NCBI GenBank assembly: GCA_031263835.1
Contig: JAISEZ010000008.1
Location: 1-5,598 of the forward strand
From: Tannerella sp.
GTDB lineage: Bacteria > Bacteroidota > Bacteroidia > Bacteroidales > Tannerellaceae
DNA length: 5,598 bases
Reading direction: 5' to 3'
In this document: in pieces, positions 1 through 5,598 of the stretch
How positions within the stretch are numbered: position 1 is the stretch's first letter
How the letters are laid out: each line of letters opens with the position of its first letter
The notes under the pieces: generated by a model
What the model was told of the DNA's origin: nothing
What the model saw: the letters and a program-made list of their open reading frames with translations, nothing else
Databases searched by the model: none
Position numbers and translations under genes: made by a program

Positions 1-9
1 ACCTTTGAT

Positions 10-22
10 GGTCACAATGACC
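10..22. repeat. Small inverted repeat GGTCA-CAA-TGACC
   Basis: This is a perfect 5-bp inverted repeat with a 3-base loop, placed just 5' of the terminator stem. It has no T tract of its own. It may be part of the 3' end of an upstream coding region or an accessory hairpin. It is short enough to be chance, and no function is claimed. Confidence 0.4.
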
Positions 23-26
23 AATT

Positions 27-66
27 AGATGACCTTCCCACCAGAAATGGGAGGGCATCTTTTTTT
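27..66 (+). terminator. Intrinsic terminator of an upstream unit
   Basis: The left arm (27-40) pairs with the right arm (48-60) around the 7-base loop CCAGAAA. Pairing is continuous except for one bulged A at 32 and one T-G pair, and the right arm runs into seven T residues (60-66). The T tract lies only on the plus-strand 3' side, so it ends plus-strand transcription entering from left of the window. The upstream gene itself cannot be identified. Two stops lie just before the hairpin, TGA at 6-8 and TAG at 26-28, and either could be its end. The terminator isolates the dxs-trkA-trkH unit, which must therefore have its own promoter. Confidence 0.85.
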
Positions 67-142
67 GAAACGCGGCAACTTGAAAAGCGGGATTTTCATG
101 ACCGCCGGCCACAATCTGCGGAGCATGTAAACAAAGAAGTTG
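67..142. other. Intergenic stretch, nothing recognised
   Basis: No open frame with a credible start, no promoter box and no long dyad is visible here. The only local symmetry is a 5-bp pair, GAAAA and TTTTC, around a six-base loop near 82-97. That is too short to interpret. The stretch separates the terminator from the 23-bp repeat block. Confidence 0.4.
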
Positions 143-205
143 TAAAGGCTGCTTTTATGCCTGCGTAAAAGCACCTTTTATGCAGGCATAAAAGCAGCCT
201 TTACA
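141..205. repeat. Large 31-bp-stem hairpin
   Basis: Bases 141-171 pair with 175-205 around the 3-base loop CAC (172-174). The outer 24 pairs (141-164 with 182-205) are all Watson-Crick. The inner part adds one G-T pair (165 with 181) and six more pairs. The structure follows from the first three quasi-palindromic 23-bp units, with unit 1 pairing with unit 3 and unit 2 folding on itself. No T run follows the right arm, so it is unlikely to be an intrinsic terminator. As DNA it could extrude as a cruciform. As RNA it would be a long duplex. Confidence 0.85.
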
Positions 206-234
206 GCAGCGTGAAAGCGCCCTTTACAAAAACG
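143..234. repeat. Four tandem 23-bp quasi-palindromic repeats
   Basis: Four copies start at 143, 166, 189 and 212, an exact 23-bp period. Each begins with a 15-base near-palindromic core: TAAAGGCTGCTTTTA (143-157), TAAAAGCACCTTTTA (166-180), TAAAAGCAGCCTTTA (189-203) and TGAAAGCGCCCTTTA (212-226). An 8-base linker follows each core. The first three linkers are rich in TGC or CAGC, and the fourth decays to CAAAAACG. The form TAAAnGCnnCnTTTA looks like a repeated operator or a REP-like element. Which of these it is cannot be decided from one locus. It lies about 180 bp upstream of the dxs promoter, on the dxs side of the terminator. Confidence 0.85.
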
Positions 235-345
235 GAAAACATTTTTAAAAGTATCTCTCTCGCCTTCTTTCCTTTATGTATCCCGTTTGATTTGCGTGAG
301 CATGCAATTTTGAATCTTTGGATGGTAGATGCGACATTTCGAAAT

Positions 346-380
346 GCACCACTGACCACTCATCACAAACCACTAATCAC
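346..380 (-). repeat. Heptamer repeat array upstream of dxs
   Basis: Five consecutive 7-bp units end in CAC: GCACCAC, TGACCAC, TCATCAC, AAACCAC and TAATCAC. On the minus strand they read GTGATTA, GTGGTTT, GTGATGA, GTGGTCA and GTGGTGC, with consensus roughly GTGRTTA. That matches the family of the array after trkH, in the opposite orientation. It ends 11 bp before the -7 box, so it fills the place where a -33 box would sit. Whether it affects transcription is inference only. Confidence 0.7.
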
Positions 381-391
381 TAAAAAATACC

Positions 392-399
392 TATCTTTG
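392..399 (+). promoter_or_regulatory. Bacteroidota -7 promoter box for dxs
   Basis: TATCTTTG matches the Bacteroidota sigma-ABfr -7 consensus TAnnTTTG exactly. No TTTG or TTG is seen at the expected -33 distance, which is occupied by the heptamer array. Transcription would start a few bases downstream, near 404-408, leaving a leader of only about 10 bases before the dxs ATG at 415. This is the only strong promoter candidate before the three-gene unit. Confidence 0.65.
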
Positions 400-414
400 C
401 GGAAAAATTGAGCG

Positions 415-2397
415 ATGGTTACCTGTAAACAGGAGTATTTAAAGTACATCGACAGCCCGGCCGATTTGCGCAAATTGCCGGTGGGGCGGTTGGAACACGT
501 TTGCGCGGAATTACGCCAGTACATCATTGACGTCCTGTCCGAGAATCCGGGGCACCTGGGCGCGAGCCTGGGGACAGTGGAACTGACGGTGGCGCTGCAT
601 TATGTGTTCAATACGCCGGACGACCGGATTGTCTGGGACGTCGGCCATCAGGCCTACGGACACAAAATCCTGACCGGCAGGAGAGACGCCTTTCAGACGC
701 TCCGCAGGTTCAAGGGTATCAGCGGATTTCCGAACCCGGCCGAGAGCGAATACGATGCCTTTATCGCCGGTCATGCCTCCAATTCCATCTCCGCAGCGCT
801 GGGCATGTCGGTCGCCTTTCAGCTGGAAAACCGGGCCGACCGGCATGTGGTGGCCGTGATTGGCGACGGCGCCATGACGGGCGGACTGGCCTACGAAGGG
901 CTGAACAACGCGTCCATCAACCCCAACAATCTGCTGATTGTATTAAATGACAATGACATGGCCATCGACCAGAGTGTGGGCGGATTAAGCCAGTATCTGG
1001 TGAACATCACGACCAGCCAGGCCTATAACACACTCCGCTACCACGTTTACAGGCAGCTGCGGCGAATGAACCTGATTTCCGAAAACCGCCGGGAAAACAT
1101 CCTCCGCTTCAACAACAGCCTGAAAGCGCTGATTAACCGCCAGCATAACCTGTTCGAGGGATTCAGCATCCGCTATTTCGGGCCGGTCAACGGACACAAT
1201 GTGACGGATTTGGTTCAAAAGCTGAACGACATCAAGGACATGCAGGGGCCGAAGCTGCTGCATATCAAGACGACGAAAGGCAAAGGCTTCAGGCCGGCCG
1301 AAGAACTGGCCACCGAATGGCACGCGCCCGGCAGGTTCAACAAGGAAACCGGCGAGCGTATCCGGCCGCAGCGGAACGATGAACCGCCGTTTTATCAGGA
1401 CGTCTTCGGACACACGCTGGTGGAACTGGCCGAAATGGACGAACGGGTGGTTGGCGTCACGCCGGCCATGCCGACGGGCTGTTCCATGAACTTCCTGATG
1501 AAGGCCTTTCCCAAACGCGCTTTCGACGTCGGAATCGCCGAAGGACATGCCGTCACCTTCTCCGCCGGACTGGCCCGGGAGGGTTTGATTCCGTTCTGCA
1601 ACATCTACTCCTCTTTCATGCAGCGCGCCTATGACCAGGTGATTCACGACGCGGCGCTGCAGAAACTGCACCTTGTCCTGTGTCTGGACCGCGCCGGACT
1701 GGTCGGCGAGGACGGCGCCACGCATCACGGGGTGTTTGACCTGGCCTGCCTGCGTCCGGTGCCCGGCCTGACGATTGCTTCGCCGCTGAACGAACGGGAT
1801 TTGCGCAACCTGATGTACACCGGCTATCATACGGCTTCCGGCCCGTTCGTGATTCGTTACCCGCGCGGGAAGGGGGAGCTGACGCACTGGCAAAACAAAA
1901 TGCAGCTCCTGCCGCCGGGCAGGGGACGGAAGCTGCGGGAAGGCGCGCAGGTGGCCGTGCTCTCCATCGGGCCGATTGGCAACGAGGCCGCGAAAGCCAT
2001 TGACCTGCTTGAAGCGGACGGCCTCTCCGTCGCTCATTACGACATGATATACCTCAAGCCGATGGACGAGGAAATCCTGCACGAGGTGGGACAGCGCTTT
2101 TCGCGGGTGGTCACGGTCGAAAACGGCGTCATCACCGGCGGCTTCGGGAGCGCCGTCATGGAATTCATGTCCGGAAACGGCTATGCGGTCTGCGTGAAAC
2201 GCATCGGCGTGCCCGACCGGTTTATCGAACACGGCAGCATCCGGGAGCTTTACCGGCTGTGCGGCATGAATGCGGCCGCGATTGCGGAGGAGATTAAAAC
2301 GCTGGCCTCGCTGCCCGACCGCCGGACGGCGCCGTTCCGCGAACCGTCCGCCCGGGGGCCTTTTATTCCTTTATCCATCATCAATGTGATGCTATGA
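415..2397 (+). CDS. dxs: 1-deoxy-D-xylulose-5-phosphate synthase
   Basis: This cytoplasmic thiamine-diphosphate enzyme condenses pyruvate with glyceraldehyde 3-phosphate to give DXP, the first step of the MEP isoprenoid pathway. It has 660 residues; the E. coli enzyme has about 620. The cofactor site is clear: NPGHLG with His47, WDVGHQAY with His78, and GDGAMTGG (150-157) followed by the LNDN motif at 177-180. The pyrimidine domain has the catalytic Glu376 in [12 protein letters not shown] (425-428), THHG (436-439) and RYPRG (481-485). [11 protein letters not shown] (569-581) marks the C-terminal transketolase domain. The ATG at 415 is chosen because an in-frame TGA lies at 409-411 and the next Met is far inside conserved sequence. 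No Shine-Dalgarno is seen. IAEGHAV has Gly where the E. coli enzyme has Gln, probably a lineage variant. About 30 residues past 630 look unlike the family and run into the trkA start. Confidence 0.97.
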   Translation: MVTCKQEYLKYIDSPADLRKLPVGRLEHVCAELRQYIIDVLSENPGHLGASLGTVELTVALHYVFNTPDDRIVWDVGHQAYGHKILTGRRDAFQTLRRFKGISGFPNPAESEYDAFIAGHASNSISAALGMSVAFQLENRADRHVVAVIGDGAMTGGLAYEGLNNASINPNNLLIVLNDNDMAIDQSVGGLSQYLVNITTSQAYNTLRYHVYRQLRRMNLISENRRENILRFNNSLKALINRQHNLFEGFSIRYFGPVNGHNVTDLVQKLNDIKDMQGPKLLHIKTTKGKGFRPAEELATEWHAPGRFNKETGERIRPQRNDEPPFYQDVFGHTLVELAEMDERVVGVTPAMPTGCSMNFLMKAFPKRAFDVGIAEGHAVTFSAGLAREGLIPFCNIYSSFMQRAYDQVIHDAALQKLHLVLCLDRAGLVGEDGATHHGVFDLACLRPVPGLTIASPLNERDLRNLMYTGYHTASGPFVIRYPRGKGELTHWQNKMQLLPPGRGRKLREGAQVAVLSIGPIGNEAAKAIDLLEADGLSVAHYDMIYLKPMDEEILHEVGQRFSRVVTVENGVITGGFGSAVMEFMSGNGYAVCVKRIGVPDRFIEHGSIRELYRLCGMNAAAIAEEIKTLASLPDRRTAPFREPSARGPFIPLSIINVML

Positions 2398-3737
2398 AAG
2401 TAGTGATTGCCGGCGCGGGAGAAGTCGGTACGCATCTGGCCAAAATGCTGTCGCTGGAACAGCACGACATCACCGTCATGGATGAAAACGATGAACGGCT
2501 CGCCTTTTTCTCCCGTTCGGGCGTCGAAATCCTGCCGATTACGGGCAATCCGATTTCGCCTGCCGACCTGGAAAAGGCCCGCGTCAAACAGGCCGACCTC
2601 TTCGTCAGCGTCACGCCCGAAGAAGCCATGAACATCACCTCCTGTATGCTGGCCTCCAATCTGGGCGCAAAGAAAACATTCGCCCGCATCAACAATTACG
2701 AATACCTGCTCCCCGGCAACCGGGAACTGTTCGAAAAAATCGGCGTCAGTTCCATGATATACCCCGAAATGCTGGCCGCCAGGGAAATCGTCACCTCCAT
2801 CAAGAAGCCCTGGACGCGCCAGTACTGGGAACTGTTCGGCGGCGCACTGGTGCTGATTGGCGTCAAGGTGCGCGAAAACGCCGCCATCGTCAACCGGCAG
2901 CTGACGGAGCTGGGCACCTCCAGCCAGCGGCGCTACCACATCGTGGCCATACAGCGCGAGAATGAGATGATTATCCCGCGCGGTCAGGACTGCGTCAGGC
3001 CGGAAGACCTGATATTCATCAGCACAACCGGGGACTGCGAAAATGAAGTGCGCGCGCTGACGGGCAAGGACAATCCCGACGTGAAGAGCATCATCATCAT
3101 GGGCGGCAGCCGGATTGCCATTCGCGCCGCACAGTACCTGCCCGACCATATCCAGATTAAAATCTTCGAAACCAGTCGCGACAAGAGCATCGTCCTCTCC
3201 GAGACGCTCCCGGACAACGTGATGATTATTAACGGAGACGCCCGCGATACGGACCTGCTGCGGCAGGAGGGCATCATGCACGCCCAGGCCTTTATCGCCC
3301 TGACGGACAATGCCAGCTCCAACATCCTGGCCTGTCTGGCGGCCAAGCGCTTCGGCGTGTACAAGACCGTTGCACAGGTGGAAAACATTGACTACATCCC
3401 GCTGGCCATCAAGCTGGACATCGGGGCCATCATCAACAAGAAGCTGATAGCCGCCAGCCATATTTACCAGATACTGCTGAACGCCGACGTGTCGAACGTG
3501 AAGTGCCTGACGCTGGCCGACGCCAATGTGACCGAGCTGATTGCGCGTTCCGACTCGTATATCACCCGAAAGCCGGTGAAAGACCTGAAACTGCCGGAAG
3601 ACCTGACGCTGGGCGGCCTGATTCGCGACGGAAAGCCGATGATTATCGAAGGCAGCACGCTGATTCGGGAACACGACCACGTGATGGTGTTCTGCCTCAA
3701 TTCGGCCATGACCAAGCTGAAGAAGTACTTTGCATAA
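2394..3737 (+). CDS. trkA: Trk potassium uptake regulatory subunit TrkA
   Basis: TrkA is a cytoplasmic, peripheral subunit that binds nucleotides (NAD(H) or ATP/ADP in studied homologues) and gates the TrkH K+ pore. The 447 residues give the usual duplicated plan: RCK-N (about 1-125), TrkA-C (140-222), second RCK-N (231-350) and second TrkA-C (365-447). The first Rossmann loop is GAGEVG (7-12), with an acidic residue at the end of the next strand (ITVMD, 26-30). GD at 281-282 and ALTDN (302-306) mark the second fold. The second glycine loop reads GGSRIA (237-242), so the third Gly of GxGxxG is Ala; E. coli TrkA has an intact GGGNIG there. The second site may bind nucleotide differently or not at all. 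The start overlaps the dxs stop as ATGA, implying coupled translation. It has the typical E. coli TrkA length (458). Confidence 0.96.
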   Translation: MKVVIAGAGEVGTHLAKMLSLEQHDITVMDENDERLAFFSRSGVEILPITGNPISPADLEKARVKQADLFVSVTPEEAMNITSCMLASNLGAKKTFARINNYEYLLPGNRELFEKIGVSSMIYPEMLAAREIVTSIKKPWTRQYWELFGGALVLIGVKVRENAAIVNRQLTELGTSSQRRYHIVAIQRENEMIIPRGQDCVRPEDLIFISTTGDCENEVRALTGKDNPDVKSIIIMGGSRIAIRAAQYLPDHIQIKIFETSRDKSIVLSETLPDNVMIINGDARDTDLLRQEGIMHAQAFIALTDNASSNILACLAAKRFGVYKTVAQVENIDYIPLAIKLDIGAIINKKLIAASHIYQILLNADVSNVKCLTLADANVTELIARSDSYITRKPVKDLKLPEDLTLGGLIRDGKPMIIEGSTLIREHDHVMVFCLNSAMTKLKKYFA

Positions 3738-3748
3738 GCCCGCCCGCC

Positions 3749-5206
3749 ATGTCCCGGATAAATTTGCGATTCGTCTGCACGATGCTGGGAAGGATACATC
3801 TCCTCGAAAGCGTTTTCATGCTGCTGGCCGTAGCCGTGGCGCTGCGATACCGGGAAACGGACCTGCGTCCCCTGCTGATTTCAAACGGCATCATGCTCGG
3901 CGCCGGCGGCCTTTTCCTGCTGGCCGGACGCGGGGCGGACAGACACCTGATTGGCCGGCGCGAAGGCCTGCTGACCGTCGCGCTGACGTGGATACTGCTC
4001 TCCCTTTTCGGGATGATGCCCCTGTTTCTCGGCGGTTATGTACCGAACTTCACGGACGCATACTTCGAGACCATGTCCGGCTTCACCACCACCGGCGCGA
4101 CCGTCCTGACCGACGTCGAGTCGCTGCCGCACGGCATCCTCTTCTGGCGCAGCCTGACGCAGTGGCAGGGCGGCATCGGCATCATCGTGTTCACCGTCGC
4201 CCTGATGCCGGCTTTCGGGGGAATGACCTCGCAGATGTTTGATGCGGAAATATCCGGCATTACCCACGAACACTTCCTGCCCCGCGTGGCCCAGATAGCC
4301 AAGCGGTTTTTCGGCATCTACCTGGGCATTACGCTTCTCCTGTTCCTGCTCCTGTGGGCCGGGCCGATGAACCTTTTCGACGCGGTCAACCATGCGCTGA
4401 CGACGGTCTCGTCCGGGGGCTACTCGACGAAAAACAGCGGCATCAACTACTGGCACGCGCCCGGCATCGAATACCTGCTCTGTTTTTTCATGTGCCTCAG
4501 CGCCACCAACATCACGCTGCTGTATTTCCTGATTAAGCGGCAGTGGAAGCGGGCGCTGGGAAACACGGAACTGCGCTGGTTTTACACCACCGCGGGGATG
4601 GCCGTGGCGATTACTTTCATCTGGCTGCTTTTCCTCCATGGCGGGGAGGAGGTGGAGCTGATTTTCCGGAAGTCGCTCTTTCAGGTGACGTCCCTGATTT
4701 CCACCACCGGTTTCCTGACGGCCGACTTTTCGACCTGGGGTTCGTTTTTCACCGTTGTCGCGCTCTTTCTCATGACCGTCTGCGGCTGTGCCGGCTCCAC
4801 CAGCGGAGGCATGAAAACCGGCCGTTTCCTCATCCTGGTCAAGAACATGCTGAACGAATTCAAGAAACAGGTGCACCCCAACGCCGTCATATCCGTCCGC
4901 CTGAGAGAGCAGGTAATTCCCGCGCACGTCGTGCAGCGGGTACAGACGTTTGCGTTTGTTTACGTGGTATTGATGGTCATCGGCTGCGCCATCTTCCTGC
5001 TCGACGGACTTGTCTTCGAGGAGGCGCTCGGCGTCACGGTCTCGGCCATCAGCAACATCGGCCCGGCGCTGGGCAACTACGCGGACGGGAACTTTCACAG
5101 CCTGCCGGTCGTTTCCAAGTGGGCGTATTCCTTCCTGATGGTGACCGGCCGCCTGGAAATCTTTACAGTGCTGACACTCCTGCTCCCGGGATTCTGGAAA
5201 CAGTAA
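3749..5206 (+). CDS. trkH: Trk potassium transporter membrane subunit TrkH
   Basis: TrkH is the inner-membrane K+ channel-like subunit that works with TrkA. The 485 residues hold about ten hydrophobic spans and four pore loops, each with a filter-type Gly: SGFTTTGATV (110-119), TVSSGGYST (219-227), ISTTGFLT (317-324) and AISNIGPALG (433-442). Other family signatures are WRSLTQWQGGIGIIVF (133-148) and GCAGSTSGGMKTGR (346-359). The open frame extends upstream through trkA, but the ATG at 3749 is preferred. It lies 11 bp after the trkA stop, and the encoded N terminus fits the first TrkH helix. An ATG at 3782 (MLGRIHLL) would remove only 11 residues and is a weaker alternative. No Shine-Dalgarno is visible. 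With trkA next door, the window encodes both parts of the K+ uptake system. No intrinsic terminator is seen after it. Confidence 0.96.
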   Translation: MSRINLRFVCTMLGRIHLLESVFMLLAVAVALRYRETDLRPLLISNGIMLGAGGLFLLAGRGADRHLIGRREGLLTVALTWILLSLFGMMPLFLGGYVPNFTDAYFETMSGFTTTGATVLTDVESLPHGILFWRSLTQWQGGIGIIVFTVALMPAFGGMTSQMFDAEISGITHEHFLPRVAQIAKRFFGIYLGITLLLFLLLWAGPMNLFDAVNHALTTVSSGGYSTKNSGINYWHAPGIEYLLCFFMCLSATNITLLYFLIKRQWKRALGNTELRWFYTTAGMAVAITFIWLLFLHGGEEVELIFRKSLFQVTSLISTTGFLTADFSTWGSFFTVVALFLMTVCGCAGSTSGGMKTGRFLILVKNMLNEFKKQVHPNAVISVRLREQVIPAHVVQRVQTFAFVYVVLMVIGCAIFLLDGLVFEEALGVTVSAISNIGPALGNYADGNFHSLPVVSKWAYSFLMVTGRLEIFTVLTLLLPGFWKQ

Positions 5207-5210
5207 ACCA

Positions 5211-5252
5211 ATGATTAACGGTTAACGGTTAATGGTTAATGATTAATGGTTA
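5211..5252 (+). repeat. Heptamer repeat array after trkH
   Basis: Six consecutive 7-bp units occur: ATGATTA, ACGGTTA, ACGGTTA, ATGGTTA, ATGATTA and ATGGTTA, starting 5 bases after the trkH stop. The consensus is AYGRTTA. A partial continuation, GTGAAGG, follows at 5253. The array matches the minus-strand reading of the repeats upstream of dxs (GTGRTTA), so the two arrays flank the three-gene unit in inverted orientation. It contains two GTTAAC palindromes. It does not form a stem followed by T residues, so it is not an intrinsic terminator. Confidence 0.85.
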
Positions 5253-5293
5253 GTGAAGGCAGGCGTCGGGGCCAATATACTTACTCACTAACC
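5248..5293. repeat. 9-bp inverted repeat GGTTAGTGA / TCACTAACC
   Basis: GGTTAGTGA (5248-5256) and TCACTAACC (5285-5293) are perfect reverse complements separated by 28 bases. The left arm straddles the end of the heptamer array, and the right arm reads like an inverted heptamer remnant next to the 42-bp array. No T run follows, so termination of the trk message here would be a weak guess. Confidence 0.55.
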
Positions 5294-5296
5294 GCT

Positions 5297-5598
5297 ACAG
5301 AAAGGAACTTTCCGGACGGAATCCAAACTGAATTCCGAACAGAAAGGAACTTTCCGGAGGGAATCCGAACTGAATTCCGAACAGCCGGGAGCCGGACGGA
5401 CGGAATGTTAAGAAAAGTCCGAACAGCCGGGAGCCGGACAGCCGGAATGTTAAGAAAATTCTGAACGTCCGGGAGCCGGACGGACGGACTGTTAAGAAAA
5501 TTCTGAACGTCCGGGAGCCGGACAGTCGGAATCCAAACTGAATTCCGAGTAGCCGGAAGCCGGACGGACGGAATCCGGACACCATTCCGAACAGAAAG
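5297..5598. repeat. 42-bp tandem repeat array, runs off window
   Basis: Seven full 42-bp units start at 5297, 5339, 5381, 5423, 5465, 5507 and 5549, and an eighth begins at 5591 and is cut by the window edge. No unit is longer or shorter than 42 bp. Each divides into two 21-bp halves. The first half is either the ACAGAAAGGAACTTTCC type (units 1 and 2, probably 8) or the GCCGGGAGCCGGAC / TCCGGGAGCCGGAC type (units 3-7). The second half is either the GGAATCC...CTGAATTCCGA type (1, 2, 6; variant in 7) or the GGAatGTTAAGAAAA type (3, 4, 5). Open frames cross the array on both strands because 42 is a multiple of 3, but none looks like a gene. It is a minisatellite-like intergenic array, not CRISPR. 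Confidence 0.9.

Noticed and set aside
1..168. Frame 1 open from the left edge to a TAA at 166-168
   Set aside because: It reads through a strong intrinsic terminator and into the hairpin repeat, and its translation shows no recognisable motif. An upstream gene ending at 8 or 28 fits the terminator better.
291..320. Alternative promoter: TTTG (291-294), 18 bp, AATCTTTG (313-320)
   Set aside because: The -33/-7 spacing is plausible, but the -7 box lacks the TA of TAnnTTTG. The box at 392-399 is a perfect match and closer to dxs.
211..411. 66-codon open frame with a GTG start just upstream of dxs
   Set aside because: It begins inside the 23-bp repeat block, runs through the heptamer array and the -7 box, has no recognisable domain, and stops one codon before dxs in the same frame. 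It looks like chance opening of intergenic DNA.
985..2232. Long minus-strand open frame inside dxs
   Set aside because: GC-rich third positions suppress stops on the opposite strand. The plus-strand frame encodes an unmistakable Dxs, and the minus translation has no family features. The long minus-strand frames at 2250-3680 and 3881-5098 are rejected for the same reason.
3503..3748. Extended N terminus for trkH starting inside trkA
   Set aside because: The frame is open, but the translated extension is Arg/Pro/Asp-rich and overlaps conserved TrkA coding. The TrkH family start fits the ATG at 3749.
5297..5598. CRISPR array
   Set aside because: There is no constant repeat alternating with unique spacers. 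All parts of the 42-bp unit recur, and no cas gene is present.

Overview
The window reads as a chromosomal segment of a Bacteroidota (most likely Bacteroidales) bacterium. The evidence is a TAnnTTTG-type -7 promoter box just before the first gene, no purine-rich Shine-Dalgarno sequence ahead of any of the three starts, and protein sequences that look like Bacteroidales Dxs, TrkA and TrkH (judged from memory, not by a search). The coding DNA is GC-rich, especially at third codon positions, whereas the 5' flank is AT-richer. I cannot name the species.

Layout. Bases 1-66 hold the end of an upstream transcription unit, with a clear intrinsic terminator. Bases 67-391 contain no convincing gene. 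They carry four tandem quasi-palindromic units with an exact 23-bp period (143-234), the first three of which make a 31-bp-stem hairpin (141-205), then an array of 7-bp repeats (346-380). A -7 box follows at 392-399. Three same-strand genes come next: dxs (415-2397), trkA (2394-3737, ATGA overlap with dxs) and trkH (3749-5206, 11-bp gap). After trkH there is a second heptamer array (5211-5252), related to the first but in the opposite orientation. Last comes a 42-bp-period tandem array (5297 to the window edge) with seven full units and part of an eighth.

How the genes work together. dxs makes 1-deoxy-D-xylulose 5-phosphate, the entry to the MEP isoprenoid pathway. trkA and trkH encode the cytoplasmic nucleotide-binding gate and the membrane pore of a Trk/Ktr-type K+ uptake system. 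Their spacing suggests one transcript with translational coupling from dxs to trkA. The isoprenoid/K+ pairing has no obvious biochemical logic and is probably a lineage synteny.

What stands out is non-coding: three different periodic repeat families (7, 23 and 42 bp) packed around an otherwise housekeeping operon. I found no evidence for a new protein-based system, CRISPR array, RNA gene or insertion sequence.
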